Shown piece after piece: positions 1 to 6,434 of a DNA stretch of 18,428 nt. The first letter of the stretch is position 1. Every line of letters begins with the position of its first letter. This DNA comes from Lachnospiraceae bacterium. GTDB taxonomy: Bacteria; Bacillota_A; Clostridia; Lachnospirales; Lachnospiraceae. The translations under genes and the position numbers were made by a program. Under the pieces are notes generated by a model. It was not told the origin of the DNA and made no database searches. It was given only the letters and a program-made list of their open reading frames with translations. The stretch is taken from the NCBI GenBank assembly GCA_017464645.1, contig JAFTZF010000031.1, forward strand, positions 1 to 18,428. The letters are read 5' to 3'.

Positions 1-123
1 ATCGCCAGTTCCGTTATCGCTGATGTATACGGTCAGGCCTTCAGCCTTTGCCGGTAATACAGCAACAACAGCCAGGAACATGAATGCAAAAACAGGCAGA
101 ATCAATTTTGTCAGTTTTTTCAT
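1..123 (-). CDS. N-terminus of a secreted protein (partial)
   Basis: Forty-one codons of a minus-strand gene whose remainder lies outside the window. The ATG at 123 is preceded by an AAAGGAG-type ribosome binding site. The visible peptide is a classic Sec signal: two Lys after Met, a hydrophobic core rich in Leu, Val, Phe and Ala (about residues 6-23), then a PAKA-type signal peptidase I site near residue 27, followed by the start of a mature chain (EGLTVYIS). The protein is therefore probably exported or anchored at the cell surface. Too little of the mature chain is present to assign a family. An inverted repeat and a plausible promoter lie just upstream. Confidence 0.75.
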   Translation of the reverse strand, partial: MKKLTKLILPVFAFMFLAVVAVLPAKAEGLTVYISDNGTGD

Positions 124-145
124 TTTGTTTCTCTCCTTTTCTTAG

Positions 146-166
146 TTAGTAGTTTATTGTTACTAA
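146..166. repeat. Inverted repeat in the leader of the secreted-protein gene
   Basis: TTAGTA (146-151) and TACTAA (161-166) form a perfect 6-bp inverted repeat with a 9-base gap. It lies just downstream of the predicted transcription start of the gene beginning at 123. Position and symmetry fit either a repressor operator or a leader hairpin. No regulator is identified. Confidence 0.4.
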
Positions 167-178
167 TAACTTCCTTTT

Positions 179-206
179 ATTGTACTCCACATTTTGTCAA
201 AAGCAA
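179..206 (-). promoter_or_regulatory. Probable promoter of the secreted-protein gene
   Basis: On the minus strand the -10 hexamer TACAAT (plus 179-184) is preceded by TTGCTT (plus 201-206) with a 16-bp spacer. A TTGACA also occurs in this spacer but is too close to the -10 to act as its -35. The hexamers are moderate matches to sigma-A consensus; the location about 55 bases before the ATG fits. Confidence 0.45.
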
Positions 207-293
207 GTATTTTCCCTTCTAATTCCAAAGTTATAATTGTTGATTTTTTAAGATTCTGAACTTTATTTGAGAGAAAAGTTCAGACCTTTTCTT

Positions 294-335
294 TTTTTGC
301 AAAAAAACAGGCATAGAACTTCCACATTCTATGCC
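294..335 (-). terminator. Intrinsic terminator after the aminotransferase gene
   Basis: GGCATAGAA (310-318) and TTCTATGCC (327-335) make a perfect 9-bp stem with an 8-base loop. Read on the minus strand it is followed by TG and seven T residues (301-309 complement). It lies about 40 bases past the aminotransferase stop codon, and separates that gene from the secreted-protein gene. Confidence 0.85.
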
Positions 336-377
336 TTAAAAACCTTTACTCCAACACTTGACAAAGCTTCTTTGTTT

Positions 378-1664
378 TTATTTTTCTTCCAGCAGTTTCT
401 CCACACTGGCCAGTTTTACGCAAAGCACAAATACATTTGCAGCCTTGGCCAGATCTTCCGGTGTGGGGAAGGAAGGCGCAATACGGATGTTGCTGTCTTT
501 GGGGTCGTTGCGGTACGGATAGGTCGCACCTGCTCCTGTCATCACAACGCCTGCCTCTTTACACTTGGCAACAATGTTCTTTGCACAACCCTCCATGGCA
601 TCAAAGGAAATGAAGTAGCCGCCCTTGGGACTGAACCAGCTGCCGATCTTCAGGCCGCCCAACTCTTTTTCCAGTACATCCAGCACTGCCTCAAACTTGG
701 GACGCAGGATCGCCGCATGCTTGCGCATATGCTCCATGATACCGTCCATGTTCTTGAAATACCGCACATGGCGCAGCTGGTTGATCTTGTCATGACCGAT
801 GGTCTGAATGGTCATCTGCTTCTTGATATCTTTAATATTGTCAACAGAGGTCGCAATACATGCTACACCGGAGCCGGGAAGGCTGATCTTGGAAGTGGAG
901 CAGAATTTGTATACCATGTTGGGGTTGCCTGCCTTTTCACATGCATCCAGGATCTCAATGAGAGAATCCTGGTCATCGTCATACAGATGATGTACGCAGT
1001 AGGCATTATCCCAGTAAATACGGAAGTCCTCTGCTGCCGGCTTCAGGTTTGCAAACCGAAGAACCGTCTCGTCAGAATATGTGATTCCCTGAGGATTGGA
1101 ATACTTGGGCACACACCAGATACCCTTCACAGCCGGGTCATTGTTTACCAGTTCTTCTACCATGTCCATATCCGGACCTGTGGCAGTCATGGGGATATTG
1201 ATCATCTCTATGCCAAAATGCTCGGTAATGGCAAAATGACGGTCATATCCGGGCACGGGGCACAGGAATTTCACCTTGTCCAGCTTGCACCAGGGCGTAC
1301 TGCCCATAACGCCGTGAGTCATGGAGCGTGCAACAGTATCATACATAATATTCAGGCTGGCATTGCCGTAAACGATCACCTTGTCCGGAGTAGTCTCAGA
1401 CATATCAGCCATCAGTTTCTTTGCCTCAGAAATTCCATCCAGCACGCCGTAGTTGCGGCAGTCCACACCGTCAATGTCCTTCATATCAGAGGCACTGTTG
1501 AGTACATCCAGCATATCCATGGTAAGATCCAGCTGGTCTGCATTGGGCTTTCCTCTGGACATATCCAGCTTCAGTCCCAATCCTTGCGCCTCTTTGTATT
1601 TCTGTTCCAGTTCCTCATGCAAAAGCACTAATTCTTCTTTGCTTAACTCCGGATACGGTTTCAT
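378..1664 (-). CDS. PLP-dependent class I aminotransferase, MocR-type fold (type Ic aspartate aminotransferase-like)
   Basis: A 428-residue fold-type I aminotransferase of the group Pfam calls Aminotran_MocR, whose characterised members include Corynebacterium-type aspartate aminotransferases. Visible motifs: RGKPNADQLDL near residues 37-47, phosphate-binding YGN loop at 99-101, SNPQG at 189-193, WDNAY at 218-222 (Asp219 would hold the pyridine nitrogen), the Schiff-base lysine Lys259 in STSK, and Arg394 in NIRIAPSFP, which should bind the substrate carboxylate. The full set suggests an active cytoplasmic enzyme that moves an amino group between aspartate (or a similar amino acid) and 2-oxoglutarate; exact substrate is inference. 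The start at 1664 has a GAGGAGG site 7 bases upstream. It appears monocistronic: own promoter at 1706-1734 and terminator at 294-335. Confidence 0.9.
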   Translation of the reverse strand: MKPYPELSKEELVLLHEELEQKYKEAQGLGLKLDMSRGKPNADQLDLTMDMLDVLNSASDMKDIDGVDCRNYGVLDGISEAKKLMADMSETTPDKVIVYGNASLNIMYDTVARSMTHGVMGSTPWCKLDKVKFLCPVPGYDRHFAITEHFGIEMINIPMTATGPDMDMVEELVNNDPAVKGIWCVPKYSNPQGITYSDETVLRFANLKPAAEDFRIYWDNAYCVHHLYDDDQDSLIEILDACEKAGNPNMVYKFCSTSKISLPGSGVACIATSVDNIKDIKKQMTIQTIGHDKINQLRHVRYFKNMDGIMEHMRKHAAILRPKFEAVLDVLEKELGGLKIGSWFSPKGGYFISFDAMEGCAKNIVAKCKEAGVVMTGAGATYPYRNDPKDSNIRIAPSFPTPEDLAKAANVFVLCVKLASVEKLLEEK

Positions 1665-1705
1665 AATAGTTCCTCCTCATGCTTCTTTCTATTTATCTTT
1701 GAGAC

Positions 1706-1734
1706 ATTTTATTCTATTTTCAGCTTTTTTTCAA
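1706..1734 (-). promoter_or_regulatory. Promoter of the aminotransferase gene
   Basis: On the minus strand, -35 TTGAAA (plus 1729-1734) and -10 TAAAAT (plus 1706-1711) are separated by exactly 17 bp, each hexamer matching sigma-A consensus at five of six positions. The start of transcription would be near 1699, giving a leader of about 35 bases that includes the ribosome binding site. Confidence 0.75.
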
Positions 1735-1752
1735 GATACAATTACACGAATT

Positions 1753-2343
1753 TTACGGTTCTTTTCCAAAAGTAGCATCAATCAGCCAGTTATATTCATG
1801 CCAGACAATATAATCCGACAACTCCCGCAGAGCCTCTGAGATTTCCCGATACATCCAGGCATGCATCTTCTTGTCCTTTTGGTTAAAGCGCTGCCACAGC
1901 TCCTCTCCCAGCACCATCTGATCCCGATAGATGGCCCGCATATTGGAAAGCTTGTCCGCCAGTGCCAGGATCTTTGCTTCCCGGCCGGCCCGCTCCTTGA
2001 GAAAATTGATAGTCTCCTGCTTGCGCAGTTTCCAGGTCTCCTGGGGCGGCAAGTCCCGCCGCTTGTTCTCCGTCTCATTCTGCACCAGAGACAATATCCG
2101 TGGTCCAAAAAGCTCTCCCAGCTCCTGGGGAGTCACCTCCGTGTCCTCCAGCACATCATGCAGAACTGCTGCCGACAAAATATCCGGATCCGCAGTCATG
2201 GTAGAGGCTATAGCTGCAGCCTCGATGGGATGCACAATATACGGTATGCCCGTTCCCTTCCGCTTGGCTCCCGCATGAGCCTTCGTTGCAAAAATAATGG
2301 CCTGTTCAAAGACAGAGATTGCTTCCTTCCCATTTTCTCCCAT
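1753..2343 (-). CDS. Stand-alone HD-domain hydrolase, RelA/SpoT-type (small alarmone hydrolase-like)
   Basis: This 196-residue protein is an HD-superfamily phosphohydrolase resembling the hydrolase half of SpoT and the small alarmone hydrolases (Mesh1 type), which remove pyrophosphate from (p)ppGpp. Signature residues are present: Arg28 before IPYIVHP (His38), the HDVLEDT block at 62-68 (His62, Asp63, Glu66, Asp67) and LADKLSNM at 128-135 (Asp130, Asn134). There is no synthetase, TGS or ACT domain, so it would be hydrolase-only. The frame opens at 2379, but that ATG would lie two or three bases after the predicted transcription start. The ATG at 2343 has GGGAG 8-9 bases upstream and gives a family-like N-terminus, so I use it. 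Substrate is inferred from family; a different nucleotide is possible. Confidence 0.82.
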   Translation of the reverse strand: MGENGKEAISVFEQAIIFATKAHAGAKRKGTGIPYIVHPIEAAAIASTMTADPDILSAAVLHDVLEDTEVTPQELGELFGPRILSLVQNETENKRRDLPPQETWKLRKQETINFLKERAGREAKILALADKLSNMRAIYRDQMVLGEELWQRFNQKDKKMHAWMYREISEALRELSDYIVWHEYNWLIDATFGKEP

Positions 2344-2387
2344 AACACATTCTCCCATGATTTTTGTGTAGTGCAGCATACAGTGTC

Positions 2388-2416
2388 AGTATAACATCCT
2401 TCCGCAGGTAACGCAA
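2388..2416 (-). promoter_or_regulatory. Promoter of the HD hydrolase gene
   Basis: Minus-strand -10 TATACT (plus 2388-2393) with -35 TTGCGT (plus 2411-2416) and a 17-bp spacer. The predicted start of transcription is near 2381, which argues for translation from the ATG at 2343 rather than 2379. Confidence 0.65.
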
Positions 2417-2431
2417 TTAAATTCCTATAAA

Positions 2432-2465
2432 GAAAAAAGTCGGAAGGTAAAAGCCTTCCACTTTG
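2432..2465 (-). terminator. Second terminator-like hairpin downstream of tRNA-Trp
   Basis: On the minus strand AAAGT-GGAAGG pairs with CCTTCC-G-ACTTT around a 6-base loop, with one bulged G, and then runs into a T-rich tail (six Ts). It lies between the first terminator (2488-2513) and the HD hydrolase promoter, so it would insulate the hydrolase gene from upstream read-through. Confidence 0.7.
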
Positions 2466-2487
2466 GAAAGTTCCCTCATTTCAGACA

Positions 2488-2513
2488 ACAAAAAAGCACC
2501 CTTTTGGATGCTT
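2488..2513 (-). terminator. First terminator downstream of tRNA-Trp
   Basis: Minus-strand stem AAGCATCC / GGGTGCTT (one T-G pair) with an AAAA loop, followed by a run of Ts. It lies about 65 bases past the tRNA 3' end and is the likely end of the tRNA transcript. Confidence 0.75.
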
Positions 2514-2552
2514 GATTTTCGTTTTGGTTACCTTTTAAATCAACGTGCTAAG

Positions 2553-2573
2553 AATGCCTTTAAATTAGGCATT
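2553..2573. repeat. Inverted repeat in the tRNA-Trp 3' trailer
   Basis: AATGCCT (2553-2559) and AGGCATT (2567-2573) form a 7-bp stem with a 7-base loop, beginning 5 bases after the tRNA discriminator base. There is no T run after it, so it is not a canonical terminator. It may fold in the precursor and affect 3' processing, which would matter because CCA is not encoded. Confidence 0.4.
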
Positions 2574-2578
2574 TATAA

Positions 2579-2649
2579 CAGGGGATGAGAGAATCGAACT
2601 CCCACTAAGGGTTTTGGAGACCCCTGTCATGCCATTTGACCAATCCCCT
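2579..2649 (-). tRNA. tRNA-Trp (anticodon CCA)
   Basis: The minus strand folds into a complete 71-base cloverleaf. The acceptor AGGGGAT pairs with ATCCCCT, the D stem GTCA with TGAC, the anticodon stem GGGGT with ACCCT around loop CTCCAAA (anticodon CCA), a 4-base variable region follows, and the T stem GGGAG pairs with CTCTC around TTCGATT. The discriminator base is G73, as expected for bacterial tRNA-Trp. The 3' CCA is not encoded, so it must be added by nucleotidyltransferase. It is a single-gene unit with its own promoter and downstream hairpins. Confidence 0.95.
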
Positions 2650-2668
2650 TCGCCAAACGTACCTTAAT

Positions 2669-2697
2669 TTTATACCATAGATTTCTGTCTTTGTCAA
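2669..2697 (-). promoter_or_regulatory. Promoter of tRNA-Trp
   Basis: Minus-strand -35 TTGACA (plus 2692-2697), 17-bp spacer and -10 TATAAA (plus 2669-2674), about 20 bases before the mature tRNA 5' end. Near-consensus, as is usual for stable RNA genes. Confidence 0.85.
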
Positions 2698-2819
2698 CAT
2701 GTATTTCCAATCTTTTTCATAAGCTTTTTCTTTTTCCCCTTTATCTAAGATATGGATTTTCTCTGTAAAATATTAACAATATATTCCTCTTATCAAGCCG
2801 CCCTCTTGTGCTTTTTCAC

Positions 2820-2848
2820 TTGACAGTGATAAACTGTTATAGTATAAT
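2820..2848 (+). promoter_or_regulatory. Consensus promoter of the DUF2752-TM2 transcript, with a palindrome in the spacer
   Basis: Perfect sigma-A hexamers: TTGACA at 2820-2825 and TATAAT at 2843-2848 with a 17-bp spacer. The spacer and the end of the -35 carry an inverted repeat, ACAGT (2823-2827) and ACTGT (2833-2837), separated by 5 bases. Such a site between the hexamers could be a repressor operator; no regulator is recognised nearby. Confidence 0.85.
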
Positions 2849-2878
2849 AACGTTGAACTTTATACAGAGAGAATTTAT

Positions 2879-3217
2879 ATGAAACTGAAGATTATTTTTC
2901 TTAAATCAATCGTCTTAATAGGGATAACTGCTTTACTTGTATATTTCGGTTGTCCATTGTATAAGGTTTCAGGAATTACCTGTCCGGCCTGTGGTACCAC
3001 GAGAGCATGGTTGAGTTTCTTAGAAGGCCGATTTACTGATGCTTTCAGATACAATGCCTTTTTCCCGATATTGCCACTGATACTAATCTATGCGACCTTC
3101 CACGATATGGTTCCAGGCAGATTTGTAAAGAAAGCGGATATGGTATTTTGTATTCTTGCAGTGTTATTGTTTATTTATAACCTGCTGAGGATAACAGGTG
3201 TGATAACAGCGCCCTGA
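2879..3217 (+). CDS. DUF2752 small membrane protein
   Basis: A 112-residue membrane protein carrying the DUF2752 hallmark CPACGTTRA at residues 35-43. The first hydrophobic segment is at about 5-25, a second at 59-75 and a third at 86-106. The two Cys of the CPxCG motif could bind a metal or undergo redox chemistry, but the family has no established biochemical function. The ATG at 2879 is preceded only by a weak AGAGAG sequence rather than a strong ribosome binding site, so translation may be modest. It is the first gene after a consensus promoter and is followed 40 bases later by a TM2-domain gene on the same strand. A short hairpin starts at its stop codon, and could lower expression of the second gene. 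Confidence 0.85.
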   Translation: MKLKIIFLKSIVLIGITALLVYFGCPLYKVSGITCPACGTTRAWLSFLEGRFTDAFRYNAFFPILPLILIYATFHDMVPGRFVKKADMVFCILAVLLFIYNLLRITGVITAP

Positions 3218-3232
3218 TTCTTCGGGCGTTTT
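3209..3232 (+). terminator. Short hairpin overlapping the DUF2752 stop codon (weak terminator or attenuator)
   Basis: CGCCC (3210-3214) and GGGCG (3224-3228) form a GC-rich 5-bp stem, extendable by a G-T and an A-T pair, followed by only four Ts. The TGA stop lies in the loop. The short U tract suggests partial termination before the TM2 gene, or an mRNA-processing element. Confidence 0.45.
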
Positions 3233-3257
3233 ATAAACTCATGAGGAGGATTTAAAA

Positions 3258-3593
3258 ATGGATGCACAAAAAGTCGATATGTATATCATGTCAAACCAGA
3301 AGTACCTTCCTGCTGATAAGATTGTTTTCTTAAAGCAGAAACTGCTCGAGGCAGATGAAACCAAATTTGCCCTTGTTTCAACTGTAGAGTTCAAGGACCC
3401 CACTACTATTTTACTGGTTTCTATTTTCCTGGGCTCATTAGGTATTGACCGTTTTATGCTTGGCGAAGTTGGTATGGGTATTCTCAAATTACTGACCTGC
3501 GGTGTTTGCGGAATTCTTACCATCGTTGACTGGTTCTCCGTACAGAAAAAAACCAAAGAGTTGAATTATAACAATCTCATGGTAGTTCTTTAA
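3258..3593 (+). CDS. TM2-domain membrane protein
   Basis: A 111-residue protein with a cytosolic-looking charged N-terminal part (1-48) and a TM2 domain (about 49-95). The TM2 domain has two membrane helices joined by a short turn with the family motif GIDRFMLGE at 62-70, then a helix ending in DWFSV. TM2 proteins are widespread small bacterial membrane proteins of unknown function. The start has a strong AGGAGG site (3243-3248). It forms a two-gene transcript with the DUF2752 gene upstream and ends at the terminator at 3604-3641. The N-terminal region contains a Leu/Lys-rich segment (about 20-33), probably a helix. Function beyond membrane localisation cannot be stated. Confidence 0.88.
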   Translation: MDAQKVDMYIMSNQKYLPADKIVFLKQKLLEADETKFALVSTVEFKDPTTILLVSIFLGSLGIDRFMLGEVGMGILKLLTCGVCGILTIVDWFSVQKKTKELNYNNLMVVL

Positions 3594-3603
3594 AAGAAAT
3601 AAC

Positions 3604-3641
3604 AAAGGCTATTGCGTCGATGTGATGCAGTAGCCTTTTTT
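3604..3641 (+). terminator. Terminator of the TM2 gene, probably bidirectional
   Basis: AAGGCTATTGC and GCAGTAGCCTT form an 11-bp stem with one T-G pair and an 11-base loop, followed by six Ts on the plus strand. On the minus strand the same hairpin is followed by TTTGTTATTT, so it could also end the convergent transcript that stops at 3676. Confidence 0.85.
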
Positions 3642-3675
3642 ACGTTCTCAAATAACTTCTCACAAAAGATTTCTT

Positions 3676-4530
3676 TTATTCAGCCTTCAAGCCGGTAAGT
3701 TTCTCAAATACAGGCAGTTCATAACAGGGAAAATAAATCCCCCAGATCTCACCGTCGTGTTCCAGCTCCAGGATGTGGTAGGGTTTAACTCGTATAATTC
3801 CTTTGTCAACCTGTATTTTATAGGGTTTATAAATTCCCTTATAGGGTTCAATGTTTTTGTTCCACGCAGGAAGAGCAATCCTTTTCTTTACTGTCCGAAT
3901 AGTCCGCAGTCCCAAAAGAGGAAAAGCATATTTACCCTCCAGGTCCGCCAAAAACAACCGGGCTCCTTCGACATAAATTTTGTAATCAAAATTTATATGT
4001 AGTGTGTCTTCCCATTTCTTTTCCCGGATCCTGGGCTCACCATCCTCCATCTCATACTCAACAGCAAGAATATCTACTGCCGTGGCATCAGAAGGCACCT
4101 TCAAGTCCGTATATATGCTTTCACAAATGGCATCCACTTTGGTCAAAGCATACTTACTATCGTCGCTTTTCATTTTTCTGGACTTTTTATTGTGACCGAT
4201 AATTGAAAAAGTCAGACAAATAAGCAGACATGCACCTGTCCCCCAAGGCACCCATGTATGGCATACCTGGCCCCAGCTTCCGCCATCTACTTTCAGCATT
4301 CTCAAAATTACAACAAAATTCAGAACTCCAGCAAACCCACAAGTCCACTGAATCACACGAACAGGCAGAGGCAATTTTGCCTTTTTCAAGATTTTTGCTT
4401 TATTCTCCTCCGCATCCGCAAGAGCCTCCAGCACGTCGGAAGATGTTGCAGAAACCAGAAACTCCTTACCGCTAAACCCGCCGTTCTCTTCCTCTTCTGC
4501 ATTAATATCAACACCTAAAAACGGTTTCAT
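3676..4530 (-). CDS. Uncharacterised two-TM membrane protein downstream of radA
   Basis: A 284-residue protein I do not recognise as a named family. The acidic N-terminal segment (1-50; several Glu in a row) is probably cytosolic. Two hydrophobic helices follow, at about 57-78 and 93-113, separated by a short Gly/Trp-rich loop. The remaining 170 residues are soluble and rich in beta-type and aromatic residues (for example ILELEHDGEIWGIYFP near 251-266). The topology resembles small bacterial proteins with a two-helix hairpin and a C-terminal cytosolic domain. The start has GAGGAGG 5-6 bases before the ATG. The gene lies 21 bases after radA with no terminator between, so the two are probably co-transcribed; that link does not show a shared function. 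Confidence 0.75.
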   Translation of the reverse strand: MKPFLGVDINAEEEENGGFSGKEFLVSATSSDVLEALADAEENKAKILKKAKLPLPVRVIQWTCGFAGVLNFVVILRMLKVDGGSWGQVCHTWVPWGTGACLLICLTFSIIGHNKKSRKMKSDDSKYALTKVDAICESIYTDLKVPSDATAVDILAVEYEMEDGEPRIREKKWEDTLHINFDYKIYVEGARLFLADLEGKYAFPLLGLRTIRTVKKRIALPAWNKNIEPYKGIYKPYKIQVDKGIIRVKPYHILELEHDGEIWGIYFPCYELPVFEKLTGLKAE

Positions 4531-4551
4531 AGCCCCTCCTCTTTCGTTTAA

Positions 4552-5910
4552 CTACAGCAGCCTCACTGCATCCTTTACAGTCCGCACGCCCAGCAGCCTG
4601 ATGCCTGTGACGCCGGTCAGCTGTTCCATGCAAACCTCCGGCAGGATGACTGTTTCAAAGCCCAGCTTCCTGGCCTCCTGAACACGCTGCGCTGCCTGGC
4701 TCACTGCCCGCACCTCGCCGCTTAAACCCACCTCGCCAAAGGCCAGTGTCTTGTCCGGGATCACTTTATCCTTATAACTGGAGATCAGGGCCAGTACAAT
4801 GCCCAGGTCCAGAGCCGGTTCATTGATGCGGATGCCGCCTGCAATATTTACATAGGCATCGCAGCCGGACAGGGGCAGATTCAGCCGCTTTTCCAGCACT
4901 GCCAGCAGCAGATTTACCCGGTTGTAATCCGTACCAGCCGCAGTCCGCCTGGGCATGGCCAGATTGCTCTTGCAGACCAGGGCCTGTATTTCGATCAAAA
5001 TGGGGCGGGTGCCCTCTATGGAGCAGGCTACGATGGAACCGGAAGCGCCCTCCGGCTTTCCGCTCAGCATGTATTCTGAGGGGTTCGGTACCTGCATCAG
5101 GCCATTTTCCTTCATCTCGAAAACACCGATTTCATTTGTGGAGCCGAAACGGTTCTTCACACCCCGCAAAATCCGATAGGACGCGTGGCGGTCTCCTTCA
5201 AAATATAATACTGTATCCACCATATGCTCCAGCACTCTGGGGCCGGCTACGGTTCCTTCCTTGGTCACATGTCCTACAATAAAGATGGTAATATTCAGGC
5301 CCTTGGCCAGCTGCATCAGTACATTGGTAGACTCCCGCACCTGGGACACGCTGCCCGGCGCTGACGCAATCTCCTCTCCGTACATGGTCTGGATAGAGTC
5401 CACAATGACCACCTGGGGCAATTCCTTGCGGATGGTCTCCTCTATGGTGGACAGACTGGTCTCGCACAGCAGACACAGAGAATCTGCAAAGCTGCCGATG
5501 CGGGCTGCCCGCAGTTTGATCTGACGCATGGATTCCTCACCGGATATGTAGAGCACCTTCTGACCGTCGGCTGCCAGCTGCTGACACACCTGCAAAAGCA
5601 ATTTGGATTTACCAATACCCGGGTCTCCGCCCACTAAGATCAGGGATCCCGGTACAATGCCGCCGCCCAGCACCCGGTCCAGTTCCGCCATATGGGTGGT
5701 CTGGCGCTCTTCCTCTTTTAAATCAACAGAAGCAAGGCTGACGGGTTCTCCGCCTGCCCTGCCTCGTCCTGTAGTTTTTGCAATTGTTTTCGGCACGGCC
5801 TCCTCTACAAAGGAATTCCACTCCCGGCACCCCGGGCACTGTCCCATCCATTTTGCAGATTCAAAGCCGCAATTCTGACAGAAAAAAACTGTCTGTTTTC
5901 CTTTTGCCAT
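4552..5910 (-). CDS. radA: DNA repair protein RadA
   Basis: A full-length 452-residue RadA (Sms), a RecA-related DNA-dependent ATPase that helps branch migration and processing of recombination intermediates. Domain order: N-terminal C4 zinc finger (Cys11, Cys14, Cys25, Cys28), RecA-like ATPase core with Walker A GGDPGIGKS at 94-102 (Lys101) and Walker B VVIVDS at 167-172, the RadA-specific KNRFG motif at 252-256, and a C-terminal Lon-protease-like domain (about 285-452) that lacks a protease role in this family. The ribosome binding site is weak (AAGG about 11 bases upstream). It lies 20 bases after the small conserved gene at 5931-6344, so it is probably transcribed from the promoter at 6381-6409. 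ClpC-RadA proximity is common in Firmicutes. Confidence 0.97.
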   Translation of the reverse strand: MAKGKQTVFFCQNCGFESAKWMGQCPGCREWNSFVEEAVPKTIAKTTGRGRAGGEPVSLASVDLKEEERQTTHMAELDRVLGGGIVPGSLILVGGDPGIGKSKLLLQVCQQLAADGQKVLYISGEESMRQIKLRAARIGSFADSLCLLCETSLSTIEETIRKELPQVVIVDSIQTMYGEEIASAPGSVSQVRESTNVLMQLAKGLNITIFIVGHVTKEGTVAGPRVLEHMVDTVLYFEGDRHASYRILRGVKNRFGSTNEIGVFEMKENGLMQVPNPSEYMLSGKPEGASGSIVACSIEGTRPILIEIQALVCKSNLAMPRRTAAGTDYNRVNLLLAVLEKRLNLPLSGCDAYVNIAGGIRINEPALDLGIVLALISSYKDKVIPDKTLAFGEVGLSGEVRAVSQAAQRVQEARKLGFETVILPEVCMEQLTGVTGIRLLGVRTVKDAVRLL

Positions 5911-5930
5911 ATGCTCTATGCCTTTATATT

Positions 5931-6344
5931 TTATTCTTTTACGATTTTTACGCTTACCAGGTCTTTGGCTCCCAGCTCTACACTCAAGGGCAGCTTGCCG
6001 CTTAAATTGGTCTTCACTGTGCCTGTGCTGACACCGTCTATTTCTACCACATACTCGGTGTCATCTTCCATTCCAAGCGTGATCTGAGCGTCCTGGGGCC
6101 CTTCCACCCGGAACTCCACACCCTTTTCTGTGGCTGCGAAATTCTGCACAGCAGTTCCCGGCACAGATTCATAGACAAACATGTCATTGCGCTCCAGCTT
6201 AGTGATCTCCTGAAATGTCTTGATTTTATATAAGTCTCCCTGGTGATTAAAATCCGCCAATTTTGTCTTTGCTTTCAGCTCATAATCTCCAAAGCTTAAA
6301 GTCCCGTCGCTTTCTGTTCGAATCAATTCTTTGATTGCTGCCAT
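5931..6344 (-). CDS. Conserved hypothetical protein between clpC and radA
   Basis: A soluble 137-residue acidic protein with no signal peptide, transmembrane segment or catalytic motif that I can recognise. Residues 1-45 are mixed; residues 70-137 alternate hydrophobic and polar residues and read like a beta-sandwich (VEFRVEGP, YVVEIDGVSTGTVKTNL, SVELGAKDLVSVKIV). The C-terminal part resembles a carbohydrate- or peptide-binding beta domain, but this is impression only. Some databases label similar clostridial proteins 'endosialidase', which I think is unsupported by anything visible here. The start has AGGAGG 9 bases upstream. It has its own probable promoter and leads the radA transcript. 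Confidence 0.75.
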   Translation of the reverse strand: MAAIKELIRTESDGTLSFGDYELKAKTKLADFNHQGDLYKIKTFQEITKLERNDMFVYESVPGTAVQNFAATEKGVEFRVEGPQDAQITLGMEDDTEYVVEIDGVSTGTVKTNLSGKLPLSVELGAKDLVSVKIVKE

Positions 6345-6380
6345 CTCTTTTGTCCTCCTGATTGGCTTCTTTGTAACTCA

Positions 6381-6409
6381 ATTATATCTGATTTATCTCT
6401 TGATTTCCA
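6381..6409 (-). promoter_or_regulatory. Probable promoter of the conserved gene-radA transcript
   Basis: Minus-strand -10 TATAAT (plus 6381-6386, perfect) and -35 TGGAAA (plus 6404-6409, four of six) with a 17-bp spacer. It lies in the 90-base gap after clpC. I see no terminator for clpC in this gap, so read-through from clpC is also possible. Confidence 0.6.
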
Positions 6410-6434
6410 GTCCTTTTCCCCTGTTTAGAAAGAT

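Noticed and set aside
267..1631. A 454-codon plus-strand open frame
   Set aside because: It lies antisense to the aminotransferase (378-1664), which has all catalytic motifs, a ribosome binding site, promoter and terminator. The plus-strand product has low-complexity, His/Cys-rich composition with no domain.
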